Below are positions 1-8,395 of a stretch of 64,000 nt of DNA, one piece after another (position 1 is the stretch's first letter; every line of letters starts with the position of its first letter). This DNA comes from Roseburia sp. Lineage in GTDB: Bacteria > Bacillota > Clostridia > Lachnospirales > Lachnospiraceae. The notes below the pieces were generated by a model. The model made no database searches, was not told where the DNA came from, and saw only the letters and a list, made by a program, of their open reading frames with translations. Made by a program: the position numbers and the translations under genes. Location: the NCBI GenBank assembly GCA_019421345.1, contig JAHZFL010000002.1:1-64000 (forward strand), in the 5' to 3' direction.

Positions 1-116
1 ATAACCTCACAAAAAGTGTATACCGGATCAGAAATATCAATTAATTTTTCGATTTGTAATGGTAATTTCAGCTGACGAGCTGTATAATTATCATTGGTAT
101 TTTGATTTAGTAGCAT
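1..116 (-). CDS. IS1182-type transposase, N-terminal fragment (runs off left edge)
   Basis: Reading leftwards from an ATG at 116 gives 38 open codons beginning MLLNQNTNDNYTARQ and continuing with a KLPLQIEKLIDISDP stretch, which I recognise as the usual opening of IS1182-family transposases. The ATG follows a TATA-rich stretch, and the typical IS end lies just upstream. The rest of the gene is outside the window, so it cannot be judged intact or broken. The call rests on recognition of the N-terminus and on the terminal structure, not on catalytic residues. Confidence 0.7.
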   Translation of the reverse strand, partial: MLLNQNTNDNYTARQLKLPLQIEKLIDISDPVYTFCEV

Positions 117-193
117 AATTCATTATACCAAAAAATCGCCCAGCCCGTGAGGTCTGAGCGATTTTTCTATTAGGGGACTTTTTTTACAGCCCC
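1..193. mobile_element. Right end of an IS1182-like insertion sequence
   Basis: Behind the partial transposase start there is a hairpin with 9-bp arms (AAAAATCGC and GCGATTTTT, about 131-167) and then a likely terminal inverted repeat, read inward on the minus strand as GGGGCTGTAAAAAAAGTCCC, ending near 193. Ordinary chromosomal genes begin immediately after. The other end and any target duplication lie outside the window, so the exact boundary is an estimate. Confidence 0.6.
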
Positions 194-204
194 AAAGCAA
201 AAGA

Positions 205-240
205 GGCAGTTGCACGAACATTTTTCTTCGTACAACTGCC
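205..240 (-). terminator. Rho-independent terminator after the GNAT gene
   Basis: Near-perfect 14-bp inverted arms (205-218 and 227-240) sit just after the acetyltransferase stop. On the minus strand the stem is followed by a T-rich tract (TCTTTTGCTTT). Confidence 0.75.
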
Positions 241-246
241 GCATCC

Positions 247-729
247 TCAAAAGGTTAATCTCATCTCATACCAGACGGCTCCTCCATGCACAGATTCCGA
301 TATTCCCTCATTTTGAAAGCCAAATTCCGCATAAAACGGAAGCAGCGCTTCCTTGCAGGTGAGCACCAGCCCCTTGCGGCCGGCAAGCCTCGCGTCACAG
401 ATGACTCTCCCTAACAGCATGCTTGCACAGCCTTGACGCTGATGCTCGGGATTCGTCTCTACCCCAAAAATCATCTGCCAAGCGCCATCCTTTTGGTGCA
501 TGGAGGCATCCTCATACATCAGATCCGACAGCCTCGGGATGTCTGTCGCCATCCCGTTTACCATCGCAATCAGTCTGTTCTCCTCCAGCAAAAGCCAGAA
601 ACATTCTGAAAATTCTTTTAGCCTCTCCTGAAATGCCTCATATCCTGCCGCCTCCTTAGGTGGAAAGCACAGCTTCTCCAATTCTGTAATGGAGTTCAGA
701 TCCTCCATCGTCGCATGCCTGATCATCAT
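247..729 (-). CDS. GNAT family N-acetyltransferase
   Basis: This 160-residue protein has the size and pattern of a single-domain GNAT acyl-CoA transferase. The acetyl-CoA motif A is visible as VETNPEHQRQGCASMLLGRV (about residues 90-109), with the V-x-P/E-x-x-R-x-G-x-G/A core, and the late FYAEFGFQ motif B follows near residue 131. The start has GGGAG seven bases upstream. It is the last gene of a probable unit sigma factor, anti-sigma factor, acetyltransferase, 46 bases after the anti-sigma gene. The substrate cannot be read from the sequence. A role in cell-envelope or antimicrobial defence would be a guess from the sigma context. Confidence 0.85.
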   Translation of the reverse strand: MMIRHATMEDLNSITELEKLCFPPKEAAGYEAFQERLKEFSECFWLLLEENRLIAMVNGMATDIPRLSDLMYEDASMHQKDGAWQMIFGVETNPEHQRQGCASMLLGRVICDARLAGRKGLVLTCKEALLPFYAEFGFQNEGISESVHGGAVWYEMRLTF

Positions 730-775
730 CTGTTTCTCCCAGCAATTCTGCTGCTCCTTTCTCTCATGTACGCTC

Positions 776-1699
776 TTATTTGCGGATATTCGCTGTCACC
801 TCGTCCGGGATCACGAACTCAACCGTTCCCATATATCCCGGCGCGACATCATACTCATCAAAGGCAATGACGATCTGTCCCTGTCCGTTGACATAAAATG
901 ACGTCTCGTCTGTGATCGCTTGAAAATTATTATCCGCCATCTCATCTGTCTCATCTACCCAGTAATGTACCATCTCATCTGCCGCCATCTGCTCGCGCAT
1001 CTGCGTCTTGATGTTCTCACTGATCGGCGTGATATAGTCTGCTCCCTCCACAAACAAATCCTTTAAAGCAAGACGCTCTCCTGTCTTTAGGTCGATCGTG
1101 TAAAAGTAATCCCACTCTGCGCCGCTTCCTGCCCCCTGATAGCAGATCAGCTTTAGCGTAAAATATTCCTCTGTCGTTGTCAGGATTTCTTTGTTGATCA
1201 TAATGTCCTGATAGCCCCCGGCGTCGATATTGGACTGGAACTCTGTCACAATATCATCCGTAATCTTCTGGATCTCTGCGTTGATCTCATCTGTCGTCTT
1301 TTTTAAGCTCTCATGCACCTGGGCATTCTCTGTTCCGTTGATCAGCTCCGTACTGTCCGCCACAAGCTCCGGCACCTCCACATCTGCGGAATGGCTGTCA
1401 CTCTCATACTGATAATCACGGAAGGTCACGACCTCCACCAGCTTTCCGACGATCGGAATATCGCTCATGGCGGCTGCCACTGTCGCCGATGTATTTGGAA
1501 GTGTGATAAAAACTGCAACTGCTGCCGCTGCTGCCGCAATATTTCTCATAACACGATTTTTCTTCATTCTCCTTTTCTCCTTCTTTGCCTCGCTGATTTT
1601 TTGTTTCATTCCTTCGAGCTGCTGCTCTGACATTTTAAGCTGCTCGTACTGCTTCTTTGCCTCGCTCATTTTCTTTAAGTCTCTTTCTTTCTGATCCAT
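776..1699 (-). CDS. RsiV-like anti-sigma factor (DUF3298)
   Basis: A cytoplasmic, lysine-rich coiled N-terminus (about residues 1-45) precedes one membrane segment (about 48-75, with a run of alanines) and an extracellular domain of about 230 residues. The C-terminal half carries the DUF3298 signature: a YTIDLKTGERLALKDLF stretch, then IVIAFDEYDVAPGYMG. In Bacillus, proteins of this build (RsiV) hold an ECF sigma factor at the membrane and bind lysozyme as the inducing signal. That function is inferred here. The ATG at 1699 has AAAGGG eight bases upstream; a GTG nine bases earlier would sit on the ribosome site. It follows the sigma factor gene directly, as expected for its partner. Confidence 0.85.
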   Translation of the reverse strand: MDQKERDLKKMSEAKKQYEQLKMSEQQLEGMKQKISEAKKEKRRMKKNRVMRNIAAAAAAVAVFITLPNTSATVAAAMSDIPIVGKLVEVVTFRDYQYESDSHSADVEVPELVADSTELINGTENAQVHESLKKTTDEINAEIQKITDDIVTEFQSNIDAGGYQDIMINKEILTTTEEYFTLKLICYQGAGSGAEWDYFYTIDLKTGERLALKDLFVEGADYITPISENIKTQMREQMAADEMVHYWVDETDEMADNNFQAITDETSFYVNGQGQIVIAFDEYDVAPGYMGTVEFVIPDEVTANIRK

Positions 1700-1754
1700 A
1701 CCTGCCACCCTTTCTGTGCGTTCATTGCGAATCCTCTGACATTTTCTCTCTGCC

Positions 1755-2252
1755 TCACTCCCACTGCCAGTTATCAGAAAGCTCCAGCCGAAGCTTCTTC
1801 AACCCACGATATAAACGGCTTTTTACGGTGTTTACATTTTCATCCAGCACCTCCGCGATCTCCGCAAGCTTCAGATCCTCGAAATACTTCAGCTCAATGA
1901 CCGCCTTATCCTCCTGTGACATTGCATCTAAGGCTCTCCTTAAATCGACATTTTCATAAGCGTCCTCTCTCCCGTGCTCTGCCTCCACCGCGTCCAGTGA
2001 AAGCGGACGCTCCTTTTTTACAAAGCGGAAAATTTCATTTAACATGATCCGGTACAGCCATGTAGCCGCGTACTCCTCCTGTTTTAATTTCCCGCTATGT
2101 AAAATCGCACGGTAAGCGCCATTTTGGACAATATCTCCTGCATCTGCTTCGTTGTGCACATAGCTGTATGCAAGATGGTAATAGCTATTATAATTTTCAA
2201 GCAAAAGCTGCTCTATCTTTTGTTCCTTACTATCCTTTCCCGGGAAGATCAT
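1755..2252 (-). CDS. ECF sigma-70 family RNA polymerase sigma factor (SigV-like)
   Basis: The 165-residue protein has region 2 (AYSYVHNEADAGDIVQ, residues about 25-40, then WLYRIMLNE) and a region 4 helix-turn-helix (EIAEVLDENVNTVKSRLYRG). Length and lack of regions 1 and 3 are typical of ECF sigma factors. The start at 2252 is chosen because AGGAGGTG lies just upstream. An ECF-type promoter about 36 bases before the start suggests the factor drives its own operon. The RsiV-like gene downstream makes a SigV-type envelope or lysozyme response the best guess. Confidence 0.9.
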   Translation of the reverse strand: MIFPGKDSKEQKIEQLLLENYNSYYHLAYSYVHNEADAGDIVQNGAYRAILHSGKLKQEEYAATWLYRIMLNEIFRFVKKERPLSLDAVEAEHGREDAYENVDLRRALDAMSQEDKAVIELKYFEDLKLAEIAEVLDENVNTVKSRLYRGLKKLRLELSDNWQWE

Positions 2253-2287
2253 AGGATATCTGCACCTCCTTTGTTGTTTTCTGATAA

Positions 2288-2317
2288 TTAGACCAAACCG
2301 GCGGCAAAAAAGTTTCA
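2288..2317 (-). promoter_or_regulatory. ECF-type autoregulatory promoter of the sigma operon
   Basis: On the minus strand TGAAAC (2312-2317) is followed after 18 bases by GTCTAA (2288-2293). This resembles the TGAAAC...CGTC elements used by Bacillus SigV/SigW-type factors. It lies about 36 bases upstream of the sigma factor start, the usual place for an autoregulated promoter. Confidence 0.6.
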
Positions 2318-2373
2318 AAAAAGAAAAATAATTTTACAACAGCCGCAAACGGTATCAGAGTCTGCTTTGCGAT

Positions 2374-2407
2374 AAAAACCCCGGATGCCGCATCCTGGCA
2401 TCCGGGG
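2374..2407 (-). terminator. Rho-independent terminator after the coat-protein pair
   Basis: A perfect 11-bp GC-rich stem (2379-2389 with 2397-2407) is followed on the minus strand by TTTTTATC. It ends the transcript of the two spore-coat-like genes and insulates the sigma operon. Confidence 0.9.
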
Positions 2408-2429
2408 CTTCTCATCGCTTATTCTTTTT

Positions 2430-2708
2430 CTACACCGTCTTCACACACTGCGAAAACTTCTGCTTTGCACTCTGCACCTTCGCCATATCTGCCTCCGGCG
2501 TTGGATAATAGCCGCGCTCGTGCATCAGATTAAAAACATCCTCCTGAATGCTGTGCTCCTGCTCCAGACAATGCTTGATCGCATCACGCACGCTGCTGTG
2601 CACACATTCATTTGCAAATGTGTTGTAATTATTCGTCGCAGTCTTTTCTGCAGTCAGCGCATCTGCCAGAATTTCCTTATCGGTATAAATCTGCTGTGTC
2701 ATCGCCAT
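2430..2708 (-). CDS. CotF-like spore coat protein
   Basis: A 92-residue, mostly helical protein with the CotF-type pattern: TDKEILADALTAEKTATNNY near the start, then ALKHxLEQEHxIQEDVFNLM-like helices and a YYPTPEAD segment near residue 70. Proteins of this family are related to ferritin-like helical bundles and are found in the spore coat of Bacillus and Clostridium species. The gene follows a second small helical protein gene by 12 bases and precedes a strong terminator, so the two form a short operon. Function beyond spore association is not visible. Confidence 0.85.
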   Translation of the reverse strand: MAMTQQIYTDKEILADALTAEKTATNNYNTFANECVHSSVRDAIKHCLEQEHSIQEDVFNLMHERGYYPTPEADMAKVQSAKQKFSQCVKTV

Positions 2709-2720
2709 ATTCCCCCTTCT

Positions 2721-2903
2721 TTAGAGCTGTGCATACAGGGCGTTAAAATGCCCCTGATGCTTGTTTGAAATTTCCGTGAACTTCGCACTGATCTGTGCAT
2801 CCTCCGTGTGCTCCGCCAACATCTTAAATTTCTTGATCAAAAGTTCTTCCTCTGTCAAAAGGTCGTTTAATGCCGATAACTCCTTCTCCGATAACTGACT
2901 CAT
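2721..2903 (-). CDS. Small helical spore-associated protein, CotF partner
   Basis: The 60-residue product starts MSQLSEKELSALNDLL and is a two-helix acidic/basic sequence with a HQGHFNALY ending. In clostridia such short ferritin-like proteins are often encoded next to a CotF-like gene, as here. The ATG at 2903 has GGGAGGTGG upstream, which decides against a start 39 bases earlier. I assign no biochemical role. Confidence 0.75.
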   Translation of the reverse strand: MSQLSEKELSALNDLLTEEELLIKKFKMLAEHTEDAQISAKFTEISNKHQGHFNALYAQL

Positions 2904-2964
2904 ATCGCTCCACCTCCCTGTCTGTTTCTTTGGTACAGGCATAGTGTGCGCGCTTTTATCTGCT

Positions 2965-4392
2965 TTATACCCCGCTTTCTGTACAAATCTCCTTTAACAA
3001 ACGATACATCTCCTCCTGATAGACCGGACGTTTCGCAATATAATCAACGCCCGCCTCCTTCATTTCCTTCGCAAGCTTCTCGCGCTCCGCAGTCGAGCAG
3101 ATGATCAGCATATGCTCTTTGGAAAACAGCCGGCGGATCTCCCGGATCGTCGTTTTGGCACCGCGCATATACCAGTTGATAAAACAAATATCGTACGCCT
3201 CTCCGCTCATATATTTTGCCTTCAGCCTTTGAATCGCCTCAATCCCATTGACCGCGGTATCGCACGCGATACCGAGACGTGAGATGATCATTGCATTGCT
3301 CTGCCTTGTGATTCCGTTATTATCCACGATCAAAGCACGCAGCTCTCCCAGTCTCCTGCCGCAGACCCACGGCTCATGTCCAATCCGAAACGGCAGCGTG
3401 ATCTCACATCTCATGCAATCTTCCTTTTTCTCAATGATCATGGAGCCGTGAAGCAGCTCCACCAGACTTTTTGCGACGGGATAACCCTCCTCGGGATCCA
3501 TATTTCCCTCTACGATAAGCTTTAATTCCACACGGTCTTTTGATGTTTTTCTCTGATGCCAGCCTGTACGGATACAGCCGCCGACGGATGTATGGTCGTA
3601 CACCTTTTTCACCATACTGCACCAGATTTGACCAAGACGCTTTCCGTCTCCGAAAAGATCATTATACGGGATCTCACATTCCTCGACAAGCAATTCTATT
3701 TCCTTTTCTTTGCAAAGCTCCAAATACTTGTTCTTTAACTCGCCGATGATCTGATCCAGCCGGAAGAAAAACGGATGGATACGCTGCTCCTCCTGATCCC
3801 ACTGTGCCTGCTCCAGCACCTCCTCTACCATCGTCATCAAATGTGAGGCGCACGAAGCAATCTCCTGCGTCCGCATCTCACCACACGGATCGCCGCACAA
3901 AGCCTGAAGCTTTGTAATATCCTTCTTCATCATTCTTGCCATGCGCATGACAAACCGCTCCCGCACTCTGCTGACATGCTGTTCTTCCTTGATCAGCTTT
4001 TGCAGGATTGTCCGGCGCAAAACATATTTTTGCACGATATTGCGTACCCGGTTCTTGATGATCGCCGGCTCACAGGGAGAAAAGATAAAATCGTCCGCAC
4101 CCTTTTCCAGCATCTCAAGCTCCATATTCTCGTCAATCGCCGTTTTCACAATGACAGGAATATCACACAGCGCATGATCCGCGCGCATCATTTCCAGCAC
4201 CTGCGAGCCGCCTAAGCCCGGCATAAATACATCTAAAATGACAACATCTACCTTTTTCTGATGCAGAAGCCGCATCGCTTCCTGCCCGTCTCGTGCGGTC
4301 AGGATCTTATATTCATCCATAAACATTGCGCTAAACGACGCGCGGTTCACCTCTGCGTCATCCACGATGAGCATCACCAAATTTTCCTGCAT
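2965..4392 (-). CDS. Two-receiver protein with degenerate histidine-kinase core
   Basis: Residues 1-120 form a receiver domain (acidic pair D11-D12, phosphoacceptor D54 in VVILDVFMPG, T84), but the conserved lysine is replaced by S105 in DFIFSP. Residues about 140-340 look like a dimerisation and ATPase region in which the SHEIRTP box is gone (RERFVMRMARMMKK) and no DNGxG box is evident. The C-terminal receiver (about 350-470) has its phosphoacceptor replaced by Asn in CFINWYMRG. So catalysis looks lost and only the first receiver could be phosphorylated. AGGAGGTAAC precedes the start. A TATAAT box (4415-4420) with a poor -35 lies in the 90-base gap to the upstream hybrid kinase, its likely phosphodonor. 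Confidence 0.75.
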   Translation of the reverse strand: MQENLVMLIVDDAEVNRASFSAMFMDEYKILTARDGQEAMRLLHQKKVDVVILDVFMPGLGGSQVLEMMRADHALCDIPVIVKTAIDENMELEMLEKGADDFIFSPCEPAIIKNRVRNIVQKYVLRRTILQKLIKEEQHVSRVRERFVMRMARMMKKDITKLQALCGDPCGEMRTQEIASCASHLMTMVEEVLEQAQWDQEEQRIHPFFFRLDQIIGELKNKYLELCKEKEIELLVEECEIPYNDLFGDGKRLGQIWCSMVKKVYDHTSVGGCIRTGWHQRKTSKDRVELKLIVEGNMDPEEGYPVAKSLVELLHGSMIIEKKEDCMRCEITLPFRIGHEPWVCGRRLGELRALIVDNNGITRQSNAMIISRLGIACDTAVNGIEAIQRLKAKYMSGEAYDICFINWYMRGAKTTIREIRRLFSKEHMLIICSTAEREKLAKEMKEAGVDYIAKRPVYQEEMYRLLKEICTESGV

Positions 4393-4482
4393 ATGTTACC
4401 TCCTAGTTAAGAGTATTATACCGAATACTTCTTACTTTGTGGAAAAAACATCTGCCATTTTTGATTCTTTTTCCTTTTATTT

Positions 4483-6105
4483 TCATTTTTCAACATTTTT
4501 CGACAGGTGTCCGCGCAGCAGCCTGTCCAAAATCCGATACATTTCTCCAACCTCCAGAGGCTTTGTTAAATATGCGTCCATCCCTACCTCCTGCGACTTT
4601 TTGACATCTGCCTCAAACACATTCGCCGTCATCGCCACGATCGGAATCTTTAAGCTGTCCTCTCTGCCGCTCCTGCGGATTTTTTCCGCCGCCTCCAAGC
4701 CGTCCATGACGGGCATCCGAATATCCATAAGCACGATGTCGTAATAATCCGGCGGATTCCTAAGGTAAAGCTCCACGCATTCCTTGCCGTTTCTTGCCAC
4801 CTCAAGCGTCAGCTTCTTATAGCCCAGCAAATTTCTCGTGATCTCGATATTGATCTCATTATCCTCGGCAAGGAGCGCTCTCTTTCCGGAAAAGTCATAC
4901 TCCGCCTCCTCATAGACCTCCTCCTTCCCGCCGGAAAAAGTGATCTTTTCTCTTTTTAAGGCAAACGAAACAATAAGCGTCGTCCCCTGTCCCTTCTTAC
5001 TGTAAGCATCAATCTGCCCGCCCATGCCCTCAATGATACACTTGGAGATCGCAAGTCCGAGCCCGCTTCCGCCGTTTAGCGTCGTGCTCCCCTCATCCTC
5101 CTGCGCAAACGGTTCAAACATGCGGGGCAAAAATTTATCGTCCATCCCCCTGCCGTTATCCCTGATCTCAAGACGGAGCAAAACCTCTGTCTCGCTCTCC
5201 CGCAGCTTCTCTGCGACAAACGTCACGCAGCCCTCCGGCTGTGTAAATTTGACTGCGTTATCGAGAATATTAAAAATCGCGCGGTAAAGCTTTTTTTGAT
5301 CGAATACGCAGCTAACGCGAAAATCGCCGCGCTTTTCCACAGAAAAGCACACATCCTTTTTCTTTGCCTCCGCTGCCACCGCCTGACAGAGCTCCTCAAA
5401 AAAGTCGTCGAGCCATCCTGTCTCCCCTGACCATACCGTCTTTCCACTCTCTAGCTGTGACAAGTTTAAAATATCATCGAACAGCAAAAGTAAAAAACGT
5501 GCAGAAGCATCCAGCTTTGCCAGATTTTCCTGCACCAGCCTGTGATCCCTTGCATGCTCGCTCGCAAGATGGGAAAGCCCAAGAATCGAATTCATCGGAA
5601 TGCGGATCTCGTGACTGATCCGCTCTAAAAGTTCATTTTTTTCCTCATTGCTCCGGTGCGCCTCGCACAGTGCGTTCTGGAGCGCCTCCTTCTGTCTCTG
5701 GCTCTCCAGCAGACTGTCGGTGATGTCTCTGCGGACGATCACAACCGTGTTCTGATCCGCTTCATGGTAGCTAAGATGAAGCTCCTTATAACGATAGCAA
5801 TCCTTACACAGCAGCCGGTAGACAAGCGTCATATACGGCTTTTTGGAAAGCTCCTCCCTCACATAGGAAATCGTCAGCTTTTGCTCACAATTCTCCCGAT
5901 CCTCAGGATGCACGAACACGGGGATCGACCGCCGGTTCACCGTCTCATAATCATATCCGTCCGGCGGCATGACCTCCGCGGCGGGATTCGTAACGATCAC
6001 ATGGCAGATGCCTGTATCGACATCCACATAGGTAATGAAATCCAGCTCCTCTTTGATCACATTTTTTAAAATTTCCTGCTCCTTATTTGTTATCTGTCTC
6101 TCCAT
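4483..6105 (-). CDS. Hybrid sensor histidine kinase with receiver domain
   Basis: The product (540 residues) has an N-terminal PAS-like sensor (about 10-150), a coiled linker, an H box ISHEIRIPMNSILGLS, an N box NAVKFT, DNGRGM and GGSGLGLA ATP-binding boxes, and a C-terminal receiver with AEDN, VLMDIRMPVMDG and LTKP, so kinase and receiver both look active. I place the start at the ATG at 6105, which has GGGAG upstream and lies about 40 bases behind a good promoter. A longer TTG version from 6216 would add a membrane segment but has no ribosome site and would overlap the preceding gene. It probably feeds the degenerate two-receiver protein encoded downstream. Confidence 0.85.
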   Translation of the reverse strand: MERQITNKEQEILKNVIKEELDFITYVDVDTGICHVIVTNPAAEVMPPDGYDYETVNRRSIPVFVHPEDRENCEQKLTISYVREELSKKPYMTLVYRLLCKDCYRYKELHLSYHEADQNTVVIVRRDITDSLLESQRQKEALQNALCEAHRSNEEKNELLERISHEIRIPMNSILGLSHLASEHARDHRLVQENLAKLDASARFLLLLFDDILNLSQLESGKTVWSGETGWLDDFFEELCQAVAAEAKKKDVCFSVEKRGDFRVSCVFDQKKLYRAIFNILDNAVKFTQPEGCVTFVAEKLRESETEVLLRLEIRDNGRGMDDKFLPRMFEPFAQEDEGSTTLNGGSGLGLAISKCIIEGMGGQIDAYSKKGQGTTLIVSFALKREKITFSGGKEEVYEEAEYDFSGKRALLAEDNEINIEITRNLLGYKKLTLEVARNGKECVELYLRNPPDYYDIVLMDIRMPVMDGLEAAEKIRRSGREDSLKIPIVAMTANVFEADVKKSQEVGMDAYLTKPLEVGEMYRILDRLLRGHLSKNVEK

Positions 6106-6148
6106 TCTGCCGGCTCCCATCAAAAAAACTAATGCTAAAGTACTAATC

Positions 6149-6176
6149 AGTATACCATATTTTCCCAATTTTCCAA
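6149..6176 (-). promoter_or_regulatory. SigA-type promoter for the hybrid kinase
   Basis: TTGGAA (6171-6176) and TATACT (6149-6154) are spaced 16 bases apart on the minus strand. The predicted transcript would start inside the longer reading frame, supporting the ATG at 6105. Confidence 0.55.
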
Positions 6177-6212
6177 GCAGCTTTTTGGAATTTCCTGCAA
6201 AACATTGAAAAA

Positions 6213-6878
6213 TCAATCAAACAAAAGGCAGGACGCGAGGAAAAACATTCCATAGTAATAGGCTGCAAGATTAAACAGATGAACCGCCGTACTTTTTTTC
6301 TTCCAAAAATACAGAAATAAAATTGAAATATCGGACACAAAAAACAGCGCGCTGCCAACCGCCGCAAAACAGTTGGAGGGAAGCGGAAAAGCCAGCGCAA
6401 GCCGCAGCCCCTTACAAAAGAACAGCGCGACAAAAAACGCATAGAGCAAAATAAAAGGCTTTAATCTGCCCGTTTTCATACCGGGAAGCAGACAAAGCCC
6501 ATACGCGCCCGCCACCGCGCAAAGCGCAGCCAGCACGTCGCCCCCTGTAAGCGTCTGCATCCCGCAAAGCCACCGTACAAAACACAGATGACCGATCAGA
6601 AAGACAAAAAGCCCGATCAGAAAATACCGCTTCCTCCTGCTCCCGTTATAGAGCGCCATAAAAATATCTCCTGCGAAACAGCAGAGAAATGCCGGAAGCA
6701 TCTGCAGCAGCGCCGCCCCTTTTCCCGACTGCGCTACCGTAAATACAAAGACTGCCAAGAAGGCAAGACTGTTTAAAATTTTTGCTCCTATGTAATAGCT
6801 GCTTTTCCCCTTGCCGCATACGACTGCCGCAAGCACCGCAAAAACAACGCTGTATATGACAAGCATCCCCCAAAACAC
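6213..6878 (-). CDS. YhhN/TMEM86 family membrane protein (lysoplasmalogenase-like)
   Basis: A 221-residue protein made almost entirely of hydrophobic segments, about eight, with short basic loops (GSRRKRYF). The layout and the AGDIFMALYN and VSDISILFLYFW stretches match the YhhN/TMEM86 family, some of whose members hydrolyse lysoplasmalogen. The aspartates in GDIFMAL and SDISI would be the conserved polar residues. The start is a GTG at 6878 with GGGGGAG six bases upstream. It follows the rRNA methyltransferase gene by 11 bases, so the two are probably co-transcribed. Enzyme activity is inferred from the family only. Confidence 0.75.
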   Translation of the reverse strand: MFWGMLVIYSVVFAVLAAVVCGKGKSSYYIGAKILNSLAFLAVFVFTVAQSGKGAALLQMLPAFLCCFAGDIFMALYNGSRRKRYFLIGLFVFLIGHLCFVRWLCGMQTLTGGDVLAALCAVAGAYGLCLLPGMKTGRLKPFILLYAFFVALFFCKGLRLALAFPLPSNCFAAVGSALFFVSDISILFLYFWKKKSTAVHLFNLAAYYYGMFFLASCLLFD

Positions 6879-6889
6879 TTTATCTCCCC

Positions 6890-8308
6890 CTACCCTTGAC
6901 GTCTAAGACCTTTTGGATAATGATTCTTCATAATGCCGCCCGCCAGCTTTCCCCAGCCAATGCTATAACCGTCCACAAGCACCAGATACCAGCCTCTCTC
7001 TCCGCAAAACGGAAAAGTCTCTCCCCTTAAATACCCCAAAAGCTCCTTGCTGTCCGGTTTCAGGTTGACCGCAGAACGCGCCTGCGCCTCTGTCAGCGCA
7101 AGTGCAAGGGCGTGTGATGGCTCAAACCTGTTTTTTTTGATTGTTCCAAGGTGAAGCCCCGGTCGTAACACCTTTAAGCCATCAATCGGCGGCATCCCCA
7201 AAAAAGCCTGATAAAGCTGATCTCCAAATCTGAAATACCGCTCCAAAAACTGCTCTGCCGCCCCGTCCTTGAGTGTCTCTCTCACAAAAGCTTCATATTC
7301 CAAGCACGGACTCTCACTCCTTCTTGCCGTATACTCCGTCATTTCCCGCCCCATCGGGTATGCCTCTTTACATGTATCGTCTGCCGAACGGCGCAGGACT
7401 GCCAGATAATGTCCCTCTCCCTTTATCTTATGCGGCCAGAGCCGAATTGTCTGCGCTAATTCCGACAAAGGCTCTGCGCCCCATTCCGGCACACCCGCAC
7501 ACATCCCCTCACAAAGCTCCGCCCGCTCGATCTCAAATTCCGGATGGCGCAGCAGAAAACGGCTGATGCTTCCCTCGTTCTCCTCCGGTGCAAACGTGCA
7601 GGTCGAATATACCAGTCTCCCGCCCGGTGCGAGCATTTCGGCTGCGCAGTCTAGGATTTCATCCTGACGCTTTGCGCAAGACGCAACGTTTTCTAAGCTC
7701 CATTCGCCGCACGCCTCCTGATTCTTACGGAACATCCCCTCGCCGGAGCACGGTGCATCTGCAAGGATCCTTGTAAAATAAGCCGGAAACCTCTCCGCAA
7801 GGCGCTTTGGCGTCTCATTTGTGACAAGCGCGTTTCGCACGCCCATCCGCTCGATATTTTCCGATAAAATCTTTGCCCGCGCCGGATGTATCTCATTGCA
7901 GATCAGTACGCCCATGCCGCGCATCGCCGCGGCAAGCTGCGTGCTCTTTCCCCCCGGCGCCGCGCATAGATCCAACACCCGTTCCGCCCCAGGCTCCTCC
8001 TTTTCCCACAGCGGACGCATCAGATATTCAGCAGGCGCCATCGCGCTTGGCTCCTGTATATAATAAAGACCCGCGTCATGATACGGATGTCTTCCCGGCG
8101 CTGCGTCCTTCTCGTAATAAAAACCGTTGTCTGCCCATGGCACAGAGGAAAGCTTCCACAAAGCTCCCTCAAGAAATTCCTCACGTCCTACCTTTAAGGA
8201 ATTGATTCGCAGCGCCTGCCGGCGCTCTGCCTGACAGCTTTCCAAAAACGCCGGATATTCCTCTCCTAACATTTCTCTCATTCTGTCCAAAAAATCCTGT
8301 GGCAGCAT
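6890..8308 (-). CDS. RsmF/NOL1-NOP2-sun type rRNA (cytosine-C5) methyltransferase
   Basis: This 472-residue enzyme should transfer a methyl group from S-adenosylmethionine to a cytosine C5 in rRNA. It shows motif I LCAAPGGKSTQLAA (about residue 112), motif IV DAPCSGEGMFRK with the PC cysteine, and motif VI YSTCTFAPEENE with the catalytic TC cysteine. The C-terminal part (about 290-470) is the RsmF-type accessory region ending in a PUA-like segment (VLRPGLHLGTIKKNRFEPSHAL). GGGAG lies eight bases before the ATG. The exact target base cannot be read from sequence. Confidence 0.9.
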   Translation of the reverse strand: MLPQDFLDRMREMLGEEYPAFLESCQAERRQALRINSLKVGREEFLEGALWKLSSVPWADNGFYYEKDAAPGRHPYHDAGLYYIQEPSAMAPAEYLMRPLWEKEEPGAERVLDLCAAPGGKSTQLAAAMRGMGVLICNEIHPARAKILSENIERMGVRNALVTNETPKRLAERFPAYFTRILADAPCSGEGMFRKNQEACGEWSLENVASCAKRQDEILDCAAEMLAPGGRLVYSTCTFAPEENEGSISRFLLRHPEFEIERAELCEGMCAGVPEWGAEPLSELAQTIRLWPHKIKGEGHYLAVLRRSADDTCKEAYPMGREMTEYTARRSESPCLEYEAFVRETLKDGAAEQFLERYFRFGDQLYQAFLGMPPIDGLKVLRPGLHLGTIKKNRFEPSHALALALTEAQARSAVNLKPDSKELLGYLRGETFPFCGERGWYLVLVDGYSIGWGKLAGGIMKNHYPKGLRRQG

Positions 8309-8395
8309 GATCTTCTCCCTTTCTCATCCATCGCTCACGATCGGACTGCTGCCGCGAAATCCGCCGCTATCAGTCCTTCTTGCCATTCTATGCTC

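Noticed and set aside
6106..6216. Longer kinase with an extra membrane segment from a TTG
   Set aside because: No ribosome site, overlap with the preceding gene, and a promoter lying inside the extension.
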